Source of the DNA: Candidatus Omnitrophota bacterium
GTDB taxonomy: Bacteria > Omnitrophota > JACPQZ01
Reading direction: 5' to 3'
Assembly (NCBI GenBank): GCA_016190205.1
Contig: JACPQZ010000068.1
Span: 1 to 43,325, forward strand
Length of the DNA: 43,325 bases
How positions within the stretch are numbered: position 1 is the stretch's first letter; each line of letters begins with the position of its first letter. A program made the translations under genes and the position numbers. Below are positions 27,036 to 36,106 of this stretch, piece after piece. Under the pieces are notes generated by a model. The model was given only the letters and a program-made list of their open reading frames with translations. It ran no database searches and was not told the origin of the DNA.

Positions 27036-28431
27036 AAAAACCCTCGGCCCCCTCCATGAGGGTCTCGGACAAAGTGGGATGGGGATGCACCACCTCCGCA
27101 AGCTCACGGGCGGTCGCGCCCATCTCCACGGCGAGCACCCCTTCGCTGATGAGCTCCCCAGCGCCCACGCCCGAAATACCCACACCCAGCACGCGCCCCG
27201 TATCCGGCTCCAAGATGAGTTTGGTCAGACCGTCCGGCCGGCCCAAGGTCAGGGCGCGTCCGGACGCGGCCCAGGGCACGCGCATGACCTCCACAGGGAT
27301 CCCTTCCTTCCGCGCCTCACTTTCCGTAAGACCGCACCATGCCACCTCGGGGTCCGTGTACACCACGGCGGGCATGACAATATTTTGGAAGGTGCCCTCG
27401 CCTCCCGCTATCACGTTCACCGCGACACGGGCCTCTTTCGATGCCTTGTGCGCGAGGAGCGGTCCGCGGGCGGCGTCCCCGATCGCAAAGATGGCGGGAT
27501 CAGAGGTCCTCTGCCCATCATCCACTCGGATAAAACCGTTGTCGTCGCGCTCGACCTTCGTATTTTCGAGCCCCACGTCGTCGCAGTCGGGGACCCGCCC
27601 CACCGACACGAGCACCCGGTCGTAAAGTTCGTCCCGCTTCCCGCTTCCCGCTTCCCGGTTCCCCGCTTTAAGCTCCATGGTCACCCGGATCTTGTTCTTT
27701 TGGGTTGCCATCTTCAGGACCTTCGCCCCAAGCCTCACCTCGCGAAAGGCCTGCTCCGCATACCGCATAACGGGCCGGGCCAGGTCCGGATCCACCCCGA
27801 TGAGAATGGATTCCATGGCCTCCGCGAGAACTATCCGGCTCCCCAGCGCGGCATAGACCGTGCCGAGCTCCATGCCGATGTAACCCCCGCCCACGATGAG
27901 AAAGTCGCGCGGGATTGTCTTTAACTCCAACGCCTCGGTAGAAGTCATGATCCGGGGATTGCCGAGGTCGAAATCCCTCGGGAGCACGGGACGGGAACCC
28001 ACGGCTATAATGGCGTTCTCAAACTGGATGAACTTCTGTCCCTCTTCCGTCTCGACCCTCAAGAGGGCGGAATTTTCAAAGTAACCCCTGCCGGTCATCA
28101 CCTCCACGCCCCGCTCGCGGCTTAAGGACTTCAGCCCCTGCGCGAGCCTGTCGACGACGGAATCTTTCCAGGCCCTCACCTTATCAAGATGGATCTTGGG
28201 TGCTGGAAATACGATTCCGCGGGCCTTGGACTCGCGCGCCTCCGTGATGGCGCGGGCGGCATGAAGGAGCGCCTTGGAAGGGATACACCCCTTGTGCAAA
28301 CATACCCCGCCCAGACTCTTTTCCTGTTCTACGAGGATGACCCTTTTCCCTTTATCGGAGGCATAAAAGGCGGCCGTATAGCCGCCGGGGCCCCCGCCCA
28401 CCACCACGAGGTCGGTCTTTAAAGGATCCAT
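26998..28431 (-). CDS. lpd: Dihydrolipoyl dehydrogenase (E3)
   Basis: VVGGGPGGYTAAFYASDKGKRVILVEQEKSLGGVCLHKGCIPSKALLHAA; FAIGDAARGPLLAHKASKEA; HPHPTLSE. Confidence 0.96.
   Translation of the reverse strand: MDPLKTDLVVVGGGPGGYTAAFYASDKGKRVILVEQEKSLGGVCLHKGCIPSKALLHAARAITEARESKARGIVFPAPKIHLDKVRAWKDSVVDRLAQGLKSLSRERGVEVMTGRGYFENSALLRVETEEGQKFIQFENAIIAVGSRPVLPRDFDLGNPRIMTSTEALELKTIPRDFLIVGGGYIGMELGTVYAALGSRIVLAEAMESILIGVDPDLARPVMRYAEQAFREVRLGAKVLKMATQKNKIRVTMELKAGNREAGSGKRDELYDRVLVSVGRVPDCDDVGLENTKVERDDNGFIRVDDGQRTSDPAIFAIGDAARGPLLAHKASKEARVAVNVIAGGEGTFQNIVMPAVVYTDPEVAWCGLTESEARKEGIPVEVMRVPWAASGRALTLGRPDGLTKLILEPDTGRVLGVGISGVGAGELISEGVLAVEMGATARELAEVVHPHPTLSETLMEGAEGFYGFATHSARRRR
27632..27666. 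repeat. CGGGAAG heptamer tract inside lpd
   Basis: tcccgcttcccgcttcccgcttcccggttcccc encodes GNREAGSGKRD on the minus strand. Confidence 0.9.
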
Positions 28432-29483
28432 GCTTCTTCGGGGTTTTCCAGGAGCCTGACAAGTTCGACCATAAAGCGGGCGCCGTCGGCCCCGTCAATC
28501 AGGCGGTGGTCGTAAGAGACGCTTAAAGGAAGGATTGTCCTCGGCACAATCTGGCCCTTGACTACGGCAGGTTTTAAGACCCCCCTGGCCACGCCGAGGA
28601 CAGCCACTTCCGGGTAATTAATCACAGGGGCAAAGTGCCCTCCCCCGATTCCGCCCAAGTTGGAAATCGTAAAGGTGCCCCCCTTTAGTTCCTCCGGAGC
28701 TACTTTCCGGAGCCGGGTCCTCTCGGCCAGGTCTTTAAGTTCGCGCGCGATATCGGACAACTTCTTCGTGTCCACATTGCGAATCACGGGGACAATGAGC
28801 CCATTGGCCGTATCCACCGCGATCCCGATGTGGAAATATTTCTTGGTGACGACCTCGTCCCTTTCCTCATCCAGGCTCGAATTAAGAAGGGGGTGGGCCT
28901 GCAAGACCTGGGCTACCACCTTCAGCATGAGGGCGGTGAGTGTTAGCCGTGTTCCTTTTTTTTCAAACTCGGGCCCGTAATGGGAAATGAGTTCGTTGAG
29001 CCGGGTGATGTCCGCCTCGCCAAACTGGGTCACATGCGGGATCGTAAGCCACGACTCCGTCATGCGCCGGCCGATCGTTTTGCGGATGCCCGAGAGGGGC
29101 TTTCTCTCAACCGGTCCCCACTTTTCAAAATCGATGTGCTCGTGGCGGGGGCGCCCGCCGGCTGCACGCTCCGTCCCCTTAAGCCGCCCGCCTCCTGTAT
29201 ACCGCCGGGCCTCCCCTGGAGACGAACCTTGAGTCGAATCGACCTCCCCATCTTTCCCCTCAAGGGTGAGAAGCGTCTGGCCAGTCTTTACGACGTCACC
29301 CATCTTGACATGGACCTTAGAAATTGTTCCGGCAACTGGAGAGGGAATGGGAGCCACTGCCTTCTCGTTTTCAAGCTCGAGGATATCCTGGCCTGCTTGG
29401 ATGGTATCCCCCTCCTTGACGAAGACGTTCACCACGGTGCCGGAGTCAGCGGTCTCACCGAGCTTAGGAAGCCTAATGACCAC
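28419..29483 (-). CDS. aceF: Pyruvate dehydrogenase E2, dihydrolipoamide acetyltransferase with a single lipoyl domain
   Basis: Lipoyl domain ILELENEKAVAPIPSPVAG; catalytic domain VIRNVDTKKLSDIARELKDLAERTR...FTISNLGGIGGGHFAPVINYPEVAVLG...LSVSYDHRLIDGADGARF. Confidence 0.93.
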   Translation of the reverse strand: MVIRLPKLGETADSGTVVNVFVKEGDTIQAGQDILELENEKAVAPIPSPVAGTISKVHVKMGDVVKTGQTLLTLEGKDGEVDSTQGSSPGEARRYTGGGRLKGTERAAGGRPRHEHIDFEKWGPVERKPLSGIRKTIGRRMTESWLTIPHVTQFGEADITRLNELISHYGPEFEKKGTRLTLTALMLKVVAQVLQAHPLLNSSLDEERDEVVTKKYFHIGIAVDTANGLIVPVIRNVDTKKLSDIARELKDLAERTRLRKVAPEELKGGTFTISNLGGIGGGHFAPVINYPEVAVLGVARGVLKPAVVKGQIVPRTILPLSVSYDHRLIDGADGARFMVELVRLLENPEEAWIL

Positions 29484-29500
29484 GCAAAAACTCCACAGTT

Positions 29501-29530
29501 CGGGAAGCGGGAAGCGGGAAGCGGGAAGCG
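29501..29530. repeat. CGGGAAG heptamer tract in the aceE-aceF spacer
   Basis: cgggaagcgggaagcgggaagcgggaagcg. Confidence 0.95.
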
Positions 29531-29536
29531 CAAGAC

Positions 29537-32041
29537 TCAGATAACAATGTCAGGGAACGACTTTTCAGAATCAATATCGAGCTCCTTGATTGCTTTTTCT
29601 ACCAGGCCCTTATCCACCAGGCCCTTCTGCGACAGCGCATAGAGGGCCGCCAGCGCGGTCATCTCCGCATCCACCTCGTAGAACCGCCTCAAGTTCGGCC
29701 GGGTATCGCTGCGGCCAAATCCATCCGTGCCTAGCGTCAAAAGCCCGCCGGGAATCCAGGGGGCGATTTGATCGGGCACGATCTTCATGCTGTCCGAGAC
29801 GGCCACGAAGGCGCCCTTTTCGCCCTCAAGCAACTGCTCGAGATATGACTTGCGCGGCGCCCCGGACGGGTGGAGCATATTAAACCGGCGCGCAAGGAGC
29901 GCCTCATTGCGTAGCCTTTTGTAACTTGTGGCGCTCCAGACGTCGGCCGAAATCTGGAAGCGCTCTTCCAATATCTCCGCCGCCCTCAAGGCCTGCAGGA
30001 GTATGGGGCCGCTGCCTAAGATATGAACCTGGGTGCCCGTATGCCCACCGCTTGGGCGGAACTTGTAGAGACCTTTAAGGATTCCTTGTTCCACTCCCTT
30101 CGGCATGTCAGGCATCGGGTAATTTTCATTGTAGAGCGTAAGGTAGTAGAAAATATTTTCCCCTTCCGCATACATGCGGCGCATCCCCTCCCGGATGATG
30201 AGCGCGACCTCATATTGAAAAGCGGGATCATAAGCCAAAAGCATGGGGTGGGTGCTCGCGAGAATCAAGCTGTGTCCATCCTGGTGCTGGAGGCCTTCGC
30301 CATTTAAGGTGGTGCGGCCGGCGGTCGCGCCCAGCAAAAACCCCTTGGTCCTTAAATCCCCCGCCGCCCACATGAGGTCCCCGATGCGCTGCAGCCCAAA
30401 CATGGAATAGTAGGCATAGAAGGGGATCGTGTTAAAGCCAAAATTCGCGTACGTCGTGCCCGCCGCGATAAACGAGCACATGGCCCCGGCCTCGGTAATC
30501 CCCTCCTCCAAAATCTGGCCGTCTTTCGCCTCCTGGTAGTAGAGAAACGACTCCTTGTCCACGGGGTCATACAGCTGACCCTTGGAAGAATAAATCCCAA
30601 CCTGACGGAAGAGGGCGTCCATGCCAAACGTCCGCGCCTCATCGGGGATGATGGGCACAACCCGCTTTCCGATTTCTGGATCTTTAAGGAGCTTGGACAA
30701 AAGCCGCACAAACGCCATCGTGGTCGAGATCTCGCTCGCCGATGCCTTCACAAACTCCGTGTAGAAGCCCTCGGCGGGAAGTTTAAGCGGCGCCGCCGCG
30801 TCACTGCGCCGCGGGAGAAATCCCCCCAGCTCCTTGCGGCGTTTTAAGAGGTACTGGGTTTCGGGGCTGTCTTCATCGGGCCTGTAAAAAGGCGCGGTCG
30901 CAATCTCATCGTCGCTTATGGGAATGTTAAAGCGGGTTCGAAATTCACGAAGCTCTTTTTCGTTGAGTTCTTTCTGCTGGTGAGTGATGTTGCGGCCTTC
31001 CCCGGCCTCTCCCAGGCCGTAACCCTTAACTGTCTTGGCGAGGATTACCGTAGGAGACCCCTTGTGCTCGAAGGCAGCCTTGTACGCGGCATAGACTTTG
31101 ACCGGATCATGGCCGCCCCGCTTGAGCTTGTGCATCTGGACGTCGGTCAGGTGGTTGACGAGCTCCAGGACTTCCGGGTACTTACCGAAGAAGTGCTTCC
31201 GGGTGTAGCTTCCTTTTTCAACGGAATACTTCTGATAATCCCCGTCCACGGCTTCTTCCATGCGCTTTATGAGCAGTCCCTTTTTATCGGCGGCCAAAAG
31301 CGGGTCCCAGTCGGAGCTCCAAATCACCTTGATGACGTTCCATCCCGCCCCTCTAAAAATAGCCTCAAGCTCCTGGATGATCTTTCCATTACCCCGCACC
31401 GGTCCATCCAGGCGCTGGAGATTGCAATTGACCACCCAGATCAAGTTATCCAGGCCCTCACGCGACGCGAGCGTCAGCGCGCCCAGGGTTTCCGGCTCAT
31501 CGGTCTCCCCATCTCCCACAAAACACCACACCTTCTGGCCATGGTCCTTGTAAATCCCGCGGTTGTTAAGATAGCGGATATACCTCGCTTGATAAATAGA
31601 CATCAGCGGCGCAAGCCCCATGACGACCGACGGAAACTGCCAGAAGTCGGGCATAAGGTAGGGATGCGGATATGAGGACAGTCCCCCTCCCTTCGCAAGC
31701 TCCTGGCGGAAGTGGTGCAGGTGCCGCGCCTGAAGCCTTCTCTCCAAATAGGCGCGCGCGTAATTGCCCGGGGAGGCATGCCCCTGAAAATAAACGATGT
31801 CCACCGGGGTGCCGTTCTCCCCGCCTCTAAAAAAATGGTTAAAACCCACCTCATAGAGAGTGGCGCAGGAGGCGAATGTGGAGATGTGCCCCCCGATGCC
31901 GTGATAAAGGCGGTTCGCCTTAACCACCATGGCCATAGCGTTCCAGCGGATATAGCTTTTGATGCGCCGCTCAAGCTCCCTGTCCCCCGGATAAGGAGGC
32001 TCGGCCTCGGGAGGAATGGTGTTAATATATGGGGTATTCAT
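29537..32041 (-). CDS. aceE: Pyruvate dehydrogenase E1, homodimeric AceE type
   Basis: ELERRIKSYIRWNAMAMVVKANR; GHISTFASCATLYEVGFNHFFRG; CFVGDGETDEPETLGALTLASREGLDNLIWVVNCNLQRLDGPVRGNGKIIQELE; start trimmed to MNTPYINTI. Confidence 0.96.
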   Translation of the reverse strand: MNTPYINTIPPEAEPPYPGDRELERRIKSYIRWNAMAMVVKANRLYHGIGGHISTFASCATLYEVGFNHFFRGGENGTPVDIVYFQGHASPGNYARAYLERRLQARHLHHFRQELAKGGGLSSYPHPYLMPDFWQFPSVVMGLAPLMSIYQARYIRYLNNRGIYKDHGQKVWCFVGDGETDEPETLGALTLASREGLDNLIWVVNCNLQRLDGPVRGNGKIIQELEAIFRGAGWNVIKVIWSSDWDPLLAADKKGLLIKRMEEAVDGDYQKYSVEKGSYTRKHFFGKYPEVLELVNHLTDVQMHKLKRGGHDPVKVYAAYKAAFEHKGSPTVILAKTVKGYGLGEAGEGRNITHQQKELNEKELREFRTRFNIPISDDEIATAPFYRPDEDSPETQYLLKRRKELGGFLPRRSDAAAPLKLPAEGFYTEFVKASASEISTTMAFVRLLSKLLKDPEIGKRVVPIIPDEARTFGMDALFRQVGIYSSKGQLYDPVDKESFLYYQEAKDGQILEEGITEAGAMCSFIAAGTTYANFGFNTIPFYAYYSMFGLQRIGDLMWAAGDLRTKGFLLGATAGRTTLNGEGLQHQDGHSLILASTHPMLLAYDPAFQYEVALIIREGMRRMYAEGENIFYYLTLYNENYPMPDMPKGVEQGILKGLYKFRPSGGHTGTQVHILGSGPILLQALRAAEILEERFQISADVWSATSYKRLRNEALLARRFNMLHPSGAPRKSYLEQLLEGEKGAFVAVSDSMKIVPDQIAPWIPGGLLTLGTDGFGRSDTRPNLRRFYEVDAEMTALAALYALSQKGLVDKGLVEKAIKELDIDSEKSFPDIVI

Positions 32042-32044
32042 CTT

Positions 32045-32089
32045 GCCAGACACGCTATCGTGTCTGGCAGACACGTGCTCGTGTCTGGC
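32045..32089. promoter_or_regulatory. Tandem pair of CAGACACG-N4-CGTGTCTG palindromes in the aceE/lplA divergent spacer
   Basis: GCCAGACACGctatCGTGTCTGGCAGACACGtgctCGTGTCTGGC. Confidence 0.75.
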
Positions 32090-32124
32090 TTGTTGTAACA
32101 TAGTAGAATATACACCCTTTAAGC

Positions 32125-32844
32125 ATGAAGTATGTTGACCTAACCTTACCTTCTCCCGAAGAAAACCTGGCCTTGGACGAGGCCCTCTTGGACTGGTGCG
32201 AGCAGGGCGAGGACGAGGAGATCATCCGTTTGTGGGAGGCCGCTTCGCCCTTTGTGGTCCTGGGATATTCTAACAAAATTCGGCGGGAAGTGAACTTGGA
32301 TTCGTGCAGGCGCCTCAAGATACCCATTTTGCGGCGCATTACGGGGGGCGGGGCCGTAGTGCAGGGGCCGGGGTGCCTAAACTACGCCCTCATCCTGCGC
32401 ACAGCAGGATCCGGCCCCTTTTCTAGCGCTCCGGGCGCCAACTGCTTTATTCTAAAAAGGCTTATTGAGATCCTGCGGCCGGTGCTGGGTAGATACATCG
32501 CGCTTGAAGGGAGTACCGATCTCACCTTAGGCGGCCTTAAATTCTCCGGCAATGCCCAGCGCAGGAAAAAGAGGTTTCTCCTCTTTCACGGAACCTTTCT
32601 CCTCCATTTCGACCTCGCGCTCATCGAAAAGGTCCTGCGGTACCCATCCAATCCGCCCCGGTACCGGAACGGCCGCCCCCACCGCGAATTTCTGACCAAC
32701 CTCAACCTCCCCACCCACGCTCTCAAAGAGGCGCTTAAAGCCGGCTGGAAGGCCGCAGGGCCCCTCTCCCAAACCCCGAATGGAAAGGTGGATGAGCTCG
32801 TCCGAAACCGCTATGCGCTTAAAGGCTGGACCTGGCGGACATGA
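32125..32844 (+). CDS. lplA: Lipoate-protein ligase A family protein
   Basis: PSPEENLALDEALLDWCEQG; LWEAASPFVVLGYSNKIRREVNLD; PILRRITGGGAVVQGPGCLNYALIL. Confidence 0.9.
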   Translation: MKYVDLTLPSPEENLALDEALLDWCEQGEDEEIIRLWEAASPFVVLGYSNKIRREVNLDSCRRLKIPILRRITGGGAVVQGPGCLNYALILRTAGSGPFSSAPGANCFILKRLIEILRPVLGRYIALEGSTDLTLGGLKFSGNAQRRKKRFLLFHGTFLLHFDLALIEKVLRYPSNPPRYRNGRPHREFLTNLNLPTHALKEALKAGWKAAGPLSQTPNGKVDELVRNRYALKGWTWRT

Positions 32845-32854
32845 CCAACCTTGC

Positions 32855-33184
32855 TTATGAAGGGAGGCGCTCCTTAAGCTCATCCCTTATAGTACCCTTC
32901 CAGCGCTTGACGCCCGAGAGATAGGCGGAACGCGCAATGAGCTGGGCGCCCACGGGGGCGGTGAGAAATACGAAGAGAATAATAAAGACGGTCCTCGCGG
33001 TGACCCCCGCTTCCTGAAAATGAAAGGCGACGGCGAGGAGAATGCACACGAGCCCCAGGGTGCCCGCCTTGGCGGTTGTTTGCATGCGCATGAAGACATC
33101 GGGCATGCGCGTGATGCCTACTGCGGCCAAAAGTGAAAAAATGCTGCCGATCACGATGAGTGCAGAGGCGACCGCCTGACTCAT
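32855..33184 (-). CDS. mnhG: Na+/H+ antiporter subunit MnhG/MrpG
   Basis: IGSIFSLLAAVGITRMPDVFMRMQTTAKAGTLG; operon context. Confidence 0.92.
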   Translation of the reverse strand: MSQAVASALIVIGSIFSLLAAVGITRMPDVFMRMQTTAKAGTLGLVCILLAVAFHFQEAGVTARTVFIILFVFLTAPVGAQLIARSAYLSGVKRWKGTIRDELKERLPS

Positions 33185-33456
33185 TTGCCCAACCCCCTTC
33201 TAATATAAAGCGCAAACATGACCGAGCTCACAAACATGATGAGGGCAAGGGTCATCGCCCCTGCAAGAAAAACGGTTTGTCCCGATTGAATCGCCTCAAG
33301 CGACATGAAGCCTATCGCCAGGTTTCCCATAAGGTCCAAGGAGATGGCCCGGTCAGGAAGGCTGGGTCCCCGCATGAGGCGCAGGAAACCTAAGAAAAAT
33401 GCGATCCCCAGTACAGCCATGGCTGCATGGGTCACAGAGAAACCTGCCCCGCTCAT
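33181..33456 (-). CDS. mnhF: Na+/H+ antiporter subunit MnhF/MrpF
   Basis: RLMRGPSLPDRAISLDLMGNLAIGFMSL; operon context. Confidence 0.9.
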   Translation of the reverse strand: MSGAGFSVTHAAMAVLGIAFFLGFLRLMRGPSLPDRAISLDLMGNLAIGFMSLEAIQSGQTVFLAGAMTLALIMFVSSVMFALYIRRGLGK

Positions 33457-33851
33457 TCCCCCGACCTCCGCTTCCCGCTTCCCGCTTCCCGCTTCCCGAA
33501 CAAAAGTCCCCTCGTAATCTTAAGCAGCCTCCTCTCAAAGCTCCGCTTGATACCCTCGACCAGCTCCTCCGGCTCCTCCGCAAATAGCGTGTGGATAAAA
33601 AGTATTTTGCGGTCATCGGAGATCTCCACGCTCAAGGTGCCCGGGGTGAGCGTGATCATGTTGGCGAGAATGGTAATCTCGGTGTCCGTTTGCGCCTCCA
33701 GGGGGATCGCCACAAAACCGGGCTTTAAATTCCGGATGGGTGACAGCACACAGACGGCGACTTTAAGATTCGCTAGGACGATTTCCCAAAGAAAATATAC
33801 GAAGAGGATAAGCGTCCGAACGAGCGCGACCAAAAGGCGTATCACTGTCAC
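33453..33851 (-). CDS. mnhE: Na+/H+ antiporter subunit MnhE/MrpE with heptamer-encoded C-terminal tail
   Basis: VLANLKVAVCVLSPIRNLKPGFVAIPLEAQTDTEITILANMITLTPGTLSVEISDDRKILFIHTL. Confidence 0.92.
   Translation of the reverse strand: MTVIRLLVALVRTLILFVYFLWEIVLANLKVAVCVLSPIRNLKPGFVAIPLEAQTDTEITILANMITLTPGTLSVEISDDRKILFIHTLFAEEPEELVEGIKRSFERRLLKITRGLLFGKREAGSGKRRSGE
33467..33498. repeat. CGGGAAG heptamer tract at the 3' end of mnhE
   Basis: tccgcttcccgcttcccgcttcccgcttcccg. Confidence 0.95.
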
Positions 33852-33855
33852 TTCT

Positions 33856-35349
33856 TCACCTCTTCAAGACGGCGGCCAAGTACTCCGAAGGATGCATGAG
33901 CTGCTGTGCCGCCCTCTGCGAAAGCCAAAAGAGCCCCTCCGCCCCCACGCCCAGGTAGACCGTCAGGAGCGCCAAGAGTGCTACGGGAAAAAGCAGGCCG
34001 GCCAAAGACTCCTGACGGCGGGCGGTCAACGGGGCCGCTCCTACAGGGGCATCCTTCCAGAACACCTCGTGCCAGATCTTCATCATGGAAAAAAGGGTGA
34101 GAAACCCCACGACGAGCGCGACGCCTGATACAAGATACTCTTTCAACACCAACCCCTCCTGGATAAGGGAAAGCTTTGCGAAAAACCCGGACAGGGGCGG
34201 CATGCCCGCCAGGGAAAGCGCGGGGATCAAAAAAAGCGCCGCGAGAAGTGGAAATTTTAGGTATATCCCCCCGAGCTTTTTGAGCTCGAAAGAACCCCCG
34301 CATCTCTCAACCGCCCCGCTCACCAGAAATAGATTAGTCTTCACGATAATGTGATGCACGATGTAGAAAATAGATCCCGCAAGGCCCGCCACCGTGTAGA
34401 GCCCGAGCCCCATGATCATATATCCAATTTGGCTTATGATGTGAAAGGATAGGATGCGCCTAAATTCATTCTGCGCCACGGCCCCGAGGACACCCGTCAC
34501 CATGGTCAAGGCCGACACGACGAGTATCAAGGAGTGCGTAAATGATGTCTCCCCCACAAAGATCAAGGTAAAGACACGGATCAAGGCATAGACACCCACC
34601 TTGGTCAAGAGCCCCGCGAAAATAGCGGAGACCGCGACCGGAGGAGTGTGATAAGAAGCGGGCAGCCAGAAAAAAAGCGGAAAGACGGCCGCCTTGATCC
34701 CAAAGGCCACAAGAAAAACGAGGGCGCAGGCCGTGACGAGATGCGTCTTGCCCAGCTGCGGGATCTTGACCGCAAGATCCGCCATGTTGAGGGTGCCGGC
34801 CAGTCCATAGAGGATGCCCACCCCGGCAAGAAACAATGCGGAAGAGATCAAGTTGAGCGTTACGTACTTAATCGCCCCCTCAACCTGGGCGCGCTCCCCC
34901 CCCAGGGCAATGAGCACGAAGCTGGATGTGAGGAGCACTTCAAACCAGACGTACATATTGAACAGGTCCCCCGTCATAAAGGACCCGCACACCCCCATCA
35001 TAAGAAAGTTAAAGAGCGGATAATAGCCGTGCGACTCGCGGCCGCTGTCCATGTGGGCCAGGGAATAGAGCATGACGGCAAAGCCGATGACCGCCGAGAC
35101 CAAAACCATCACACTTGAGAATAGATCGGCCACGAGGGTAATCCCCTGCGGCGCGGGCCAAGCCCCCATTTGGACAGCCTGGATGCCGTGCACCGTCACA
35201 CGGGTAAGAAGCCGTATGGCCGTCACGAGGAGCGCGCCGGAGCCCAAGAGGGCCAAGGACCGCTGCAAGGAGCGGTTGTACCATGTGAGCATGCACAAGA
35301 TGGCGGTCGAAAGCGGAATGAGCAATGGAAAAACGAGGAGGAGCTTCAA
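33856..35349 (-). CDS. mnhD: Na+/H+ antiporter subunit MnhD/MrpD
   Basis: Proton-translocating antiporter motifs: [45 protein letters not shown]. Confidence 0.94.
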   Translation of the reverse strand: MKLLLVFPLLIPLSTAILCMLTWYNRSLQRSLALLGSGALLVTAIRLLTRVTVHGIQAVQMGAWPAPQGITLVADLFSSVMVLVSAVIGFAVMLYSLAHMDSGRESHGYYPLFNFLMMGVCGSFMTGDLFNMYVWFEVLLTSSFVLIALGGERAQVEGAIKYVTLNLISSALFLAGVGILYGLAGTLNMADLAVKIPQLGKTHLVTACALVFLVAFGIKAAVFPLFFWLPASYHTPPVAVSAIFAGLLTKVGVYALIRVFTLIFVGETSFTHSLILVVSALTMVTGVLGAVAQNEFRRILSFHIISQIGYMIMGLGLYTVAGLAGSIFYIVHHIIVKTNLFLVSGAVERCGGSFELKKLGGIYLKFPLLAALFLIPALSLAGMPPLSGFFAKLSLIQEGLVLKEYLVSGVALVVGFLTLFSMMKIWHEVFWKDAPVGAAPLTARRQESLAGLLFPVALLALLTVYLGVGAEGLFWLSQRAAQQLMHPSEYLAAVLKR

Positions 35350-35693
35350 GAATCGGTCCTCCGCATCTCATTTAAATTGTCCGTTCCCGACATCTGATAG
35401 GACCGGTACAAGAGCACCATGGCAAAGGCCAAGACCCCGAAGCTGATGACGATCGCGGTTAGAATCAAGGCCTGCGGGAGCGGATTGGCGAAGGGCTCGA
35501 CCGGCGCGAGCGCCCCAACAGGAGCGATGGGGGGGTTCACCCGCGTCACGCGGCCCACCGTGAATAATAGAAGATTGGCTGCATGGCTTAAGAGCCCAAG
35601 CCCAATGATAAGTTTCACCATGCTGGGACGCAGCAAAAGATAAAAACTCGCGGCGTACAAAACCCCCACCACGACAGCAAGCATCCCCTCCAC
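35346..35693 (-). CDS. mnhC: Na+/H+ antiporter subunit MnhC/MrpC
   Basis: NuoK-like; [42 protein letters not shown]-type motif ([17 protein letters not shown]). Confidence 0.93.
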   Translation of the reverse strand: MEGMLAVVVGVLYAASFYLLLRPSMVKLIIGLGLLSHAANLLLFTVGRVTRVNPPIAPVGALAPVEPFANPLPQALILTAIVISFGVLAFAMVLLYRSYQMSGTDNLNEMRRTDS

Positions 35694-35695
35694 GG

Positions 35696-36106
35696 CTACT
35701 CCTCCTCCGCCAGGGACAGGATGATCATGAGCGTCACGCCCATCACCGCGAAATAGACCCCGATATCAAAAATGACCGGCGTTCCCATATCCACGTGACC
35801 CAAAAGAGGGAGCTCCCACTCGACCCACTTTCCCGTCAAATAGGGAGCGCCCAGAAAAACCCCGGTAAAGCCGCTCCACATGGCGCAGAAAAGGCCCAGC
35901 GCCATCAGGAAATGGGGATCGGTCCGCAAGAGCCGTCGGGCGGACGGGGCATTGTACACCAGGGCATGGAGCGCAAAAGGCACCGCGGCCACGAGTCCCC
36001 CCACAAAGCCCCCGCCCGGGCTTTGGTGGCCGCCGGACAATAGGTACACCGACACCAAGAGAAGGATGGGCCGCAGCCAGCGCTCGACCGTCCTCACGAT
36101 GAGCAT
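35696..36106 (-). CDS. mnhB: Na+/H+ antiporter subunit MnhB/MrpB
   Basis: [50 protein letters not shown]. Confidence 0.94.
   Translation of the reverse strand: MLIVRTVERWLRPILLLVSVYLLSGGHQSPGGGFVGGLVAAVPFALHALVYNAPSARRLLRTDPHFLMALGLFCAMWSGFTGVFLGAPYLTGKWVEWELPLLGHVDMGTPVIFDIGVYFAVMGVTLMIILSLAEEE

Noticed and set aside
26821-27924. 367-aa plus-strand ORF
   Set aside because: Antisense to the well-supported lpd gene and DsbD-N gene; a by-product of high-GC codon bias.
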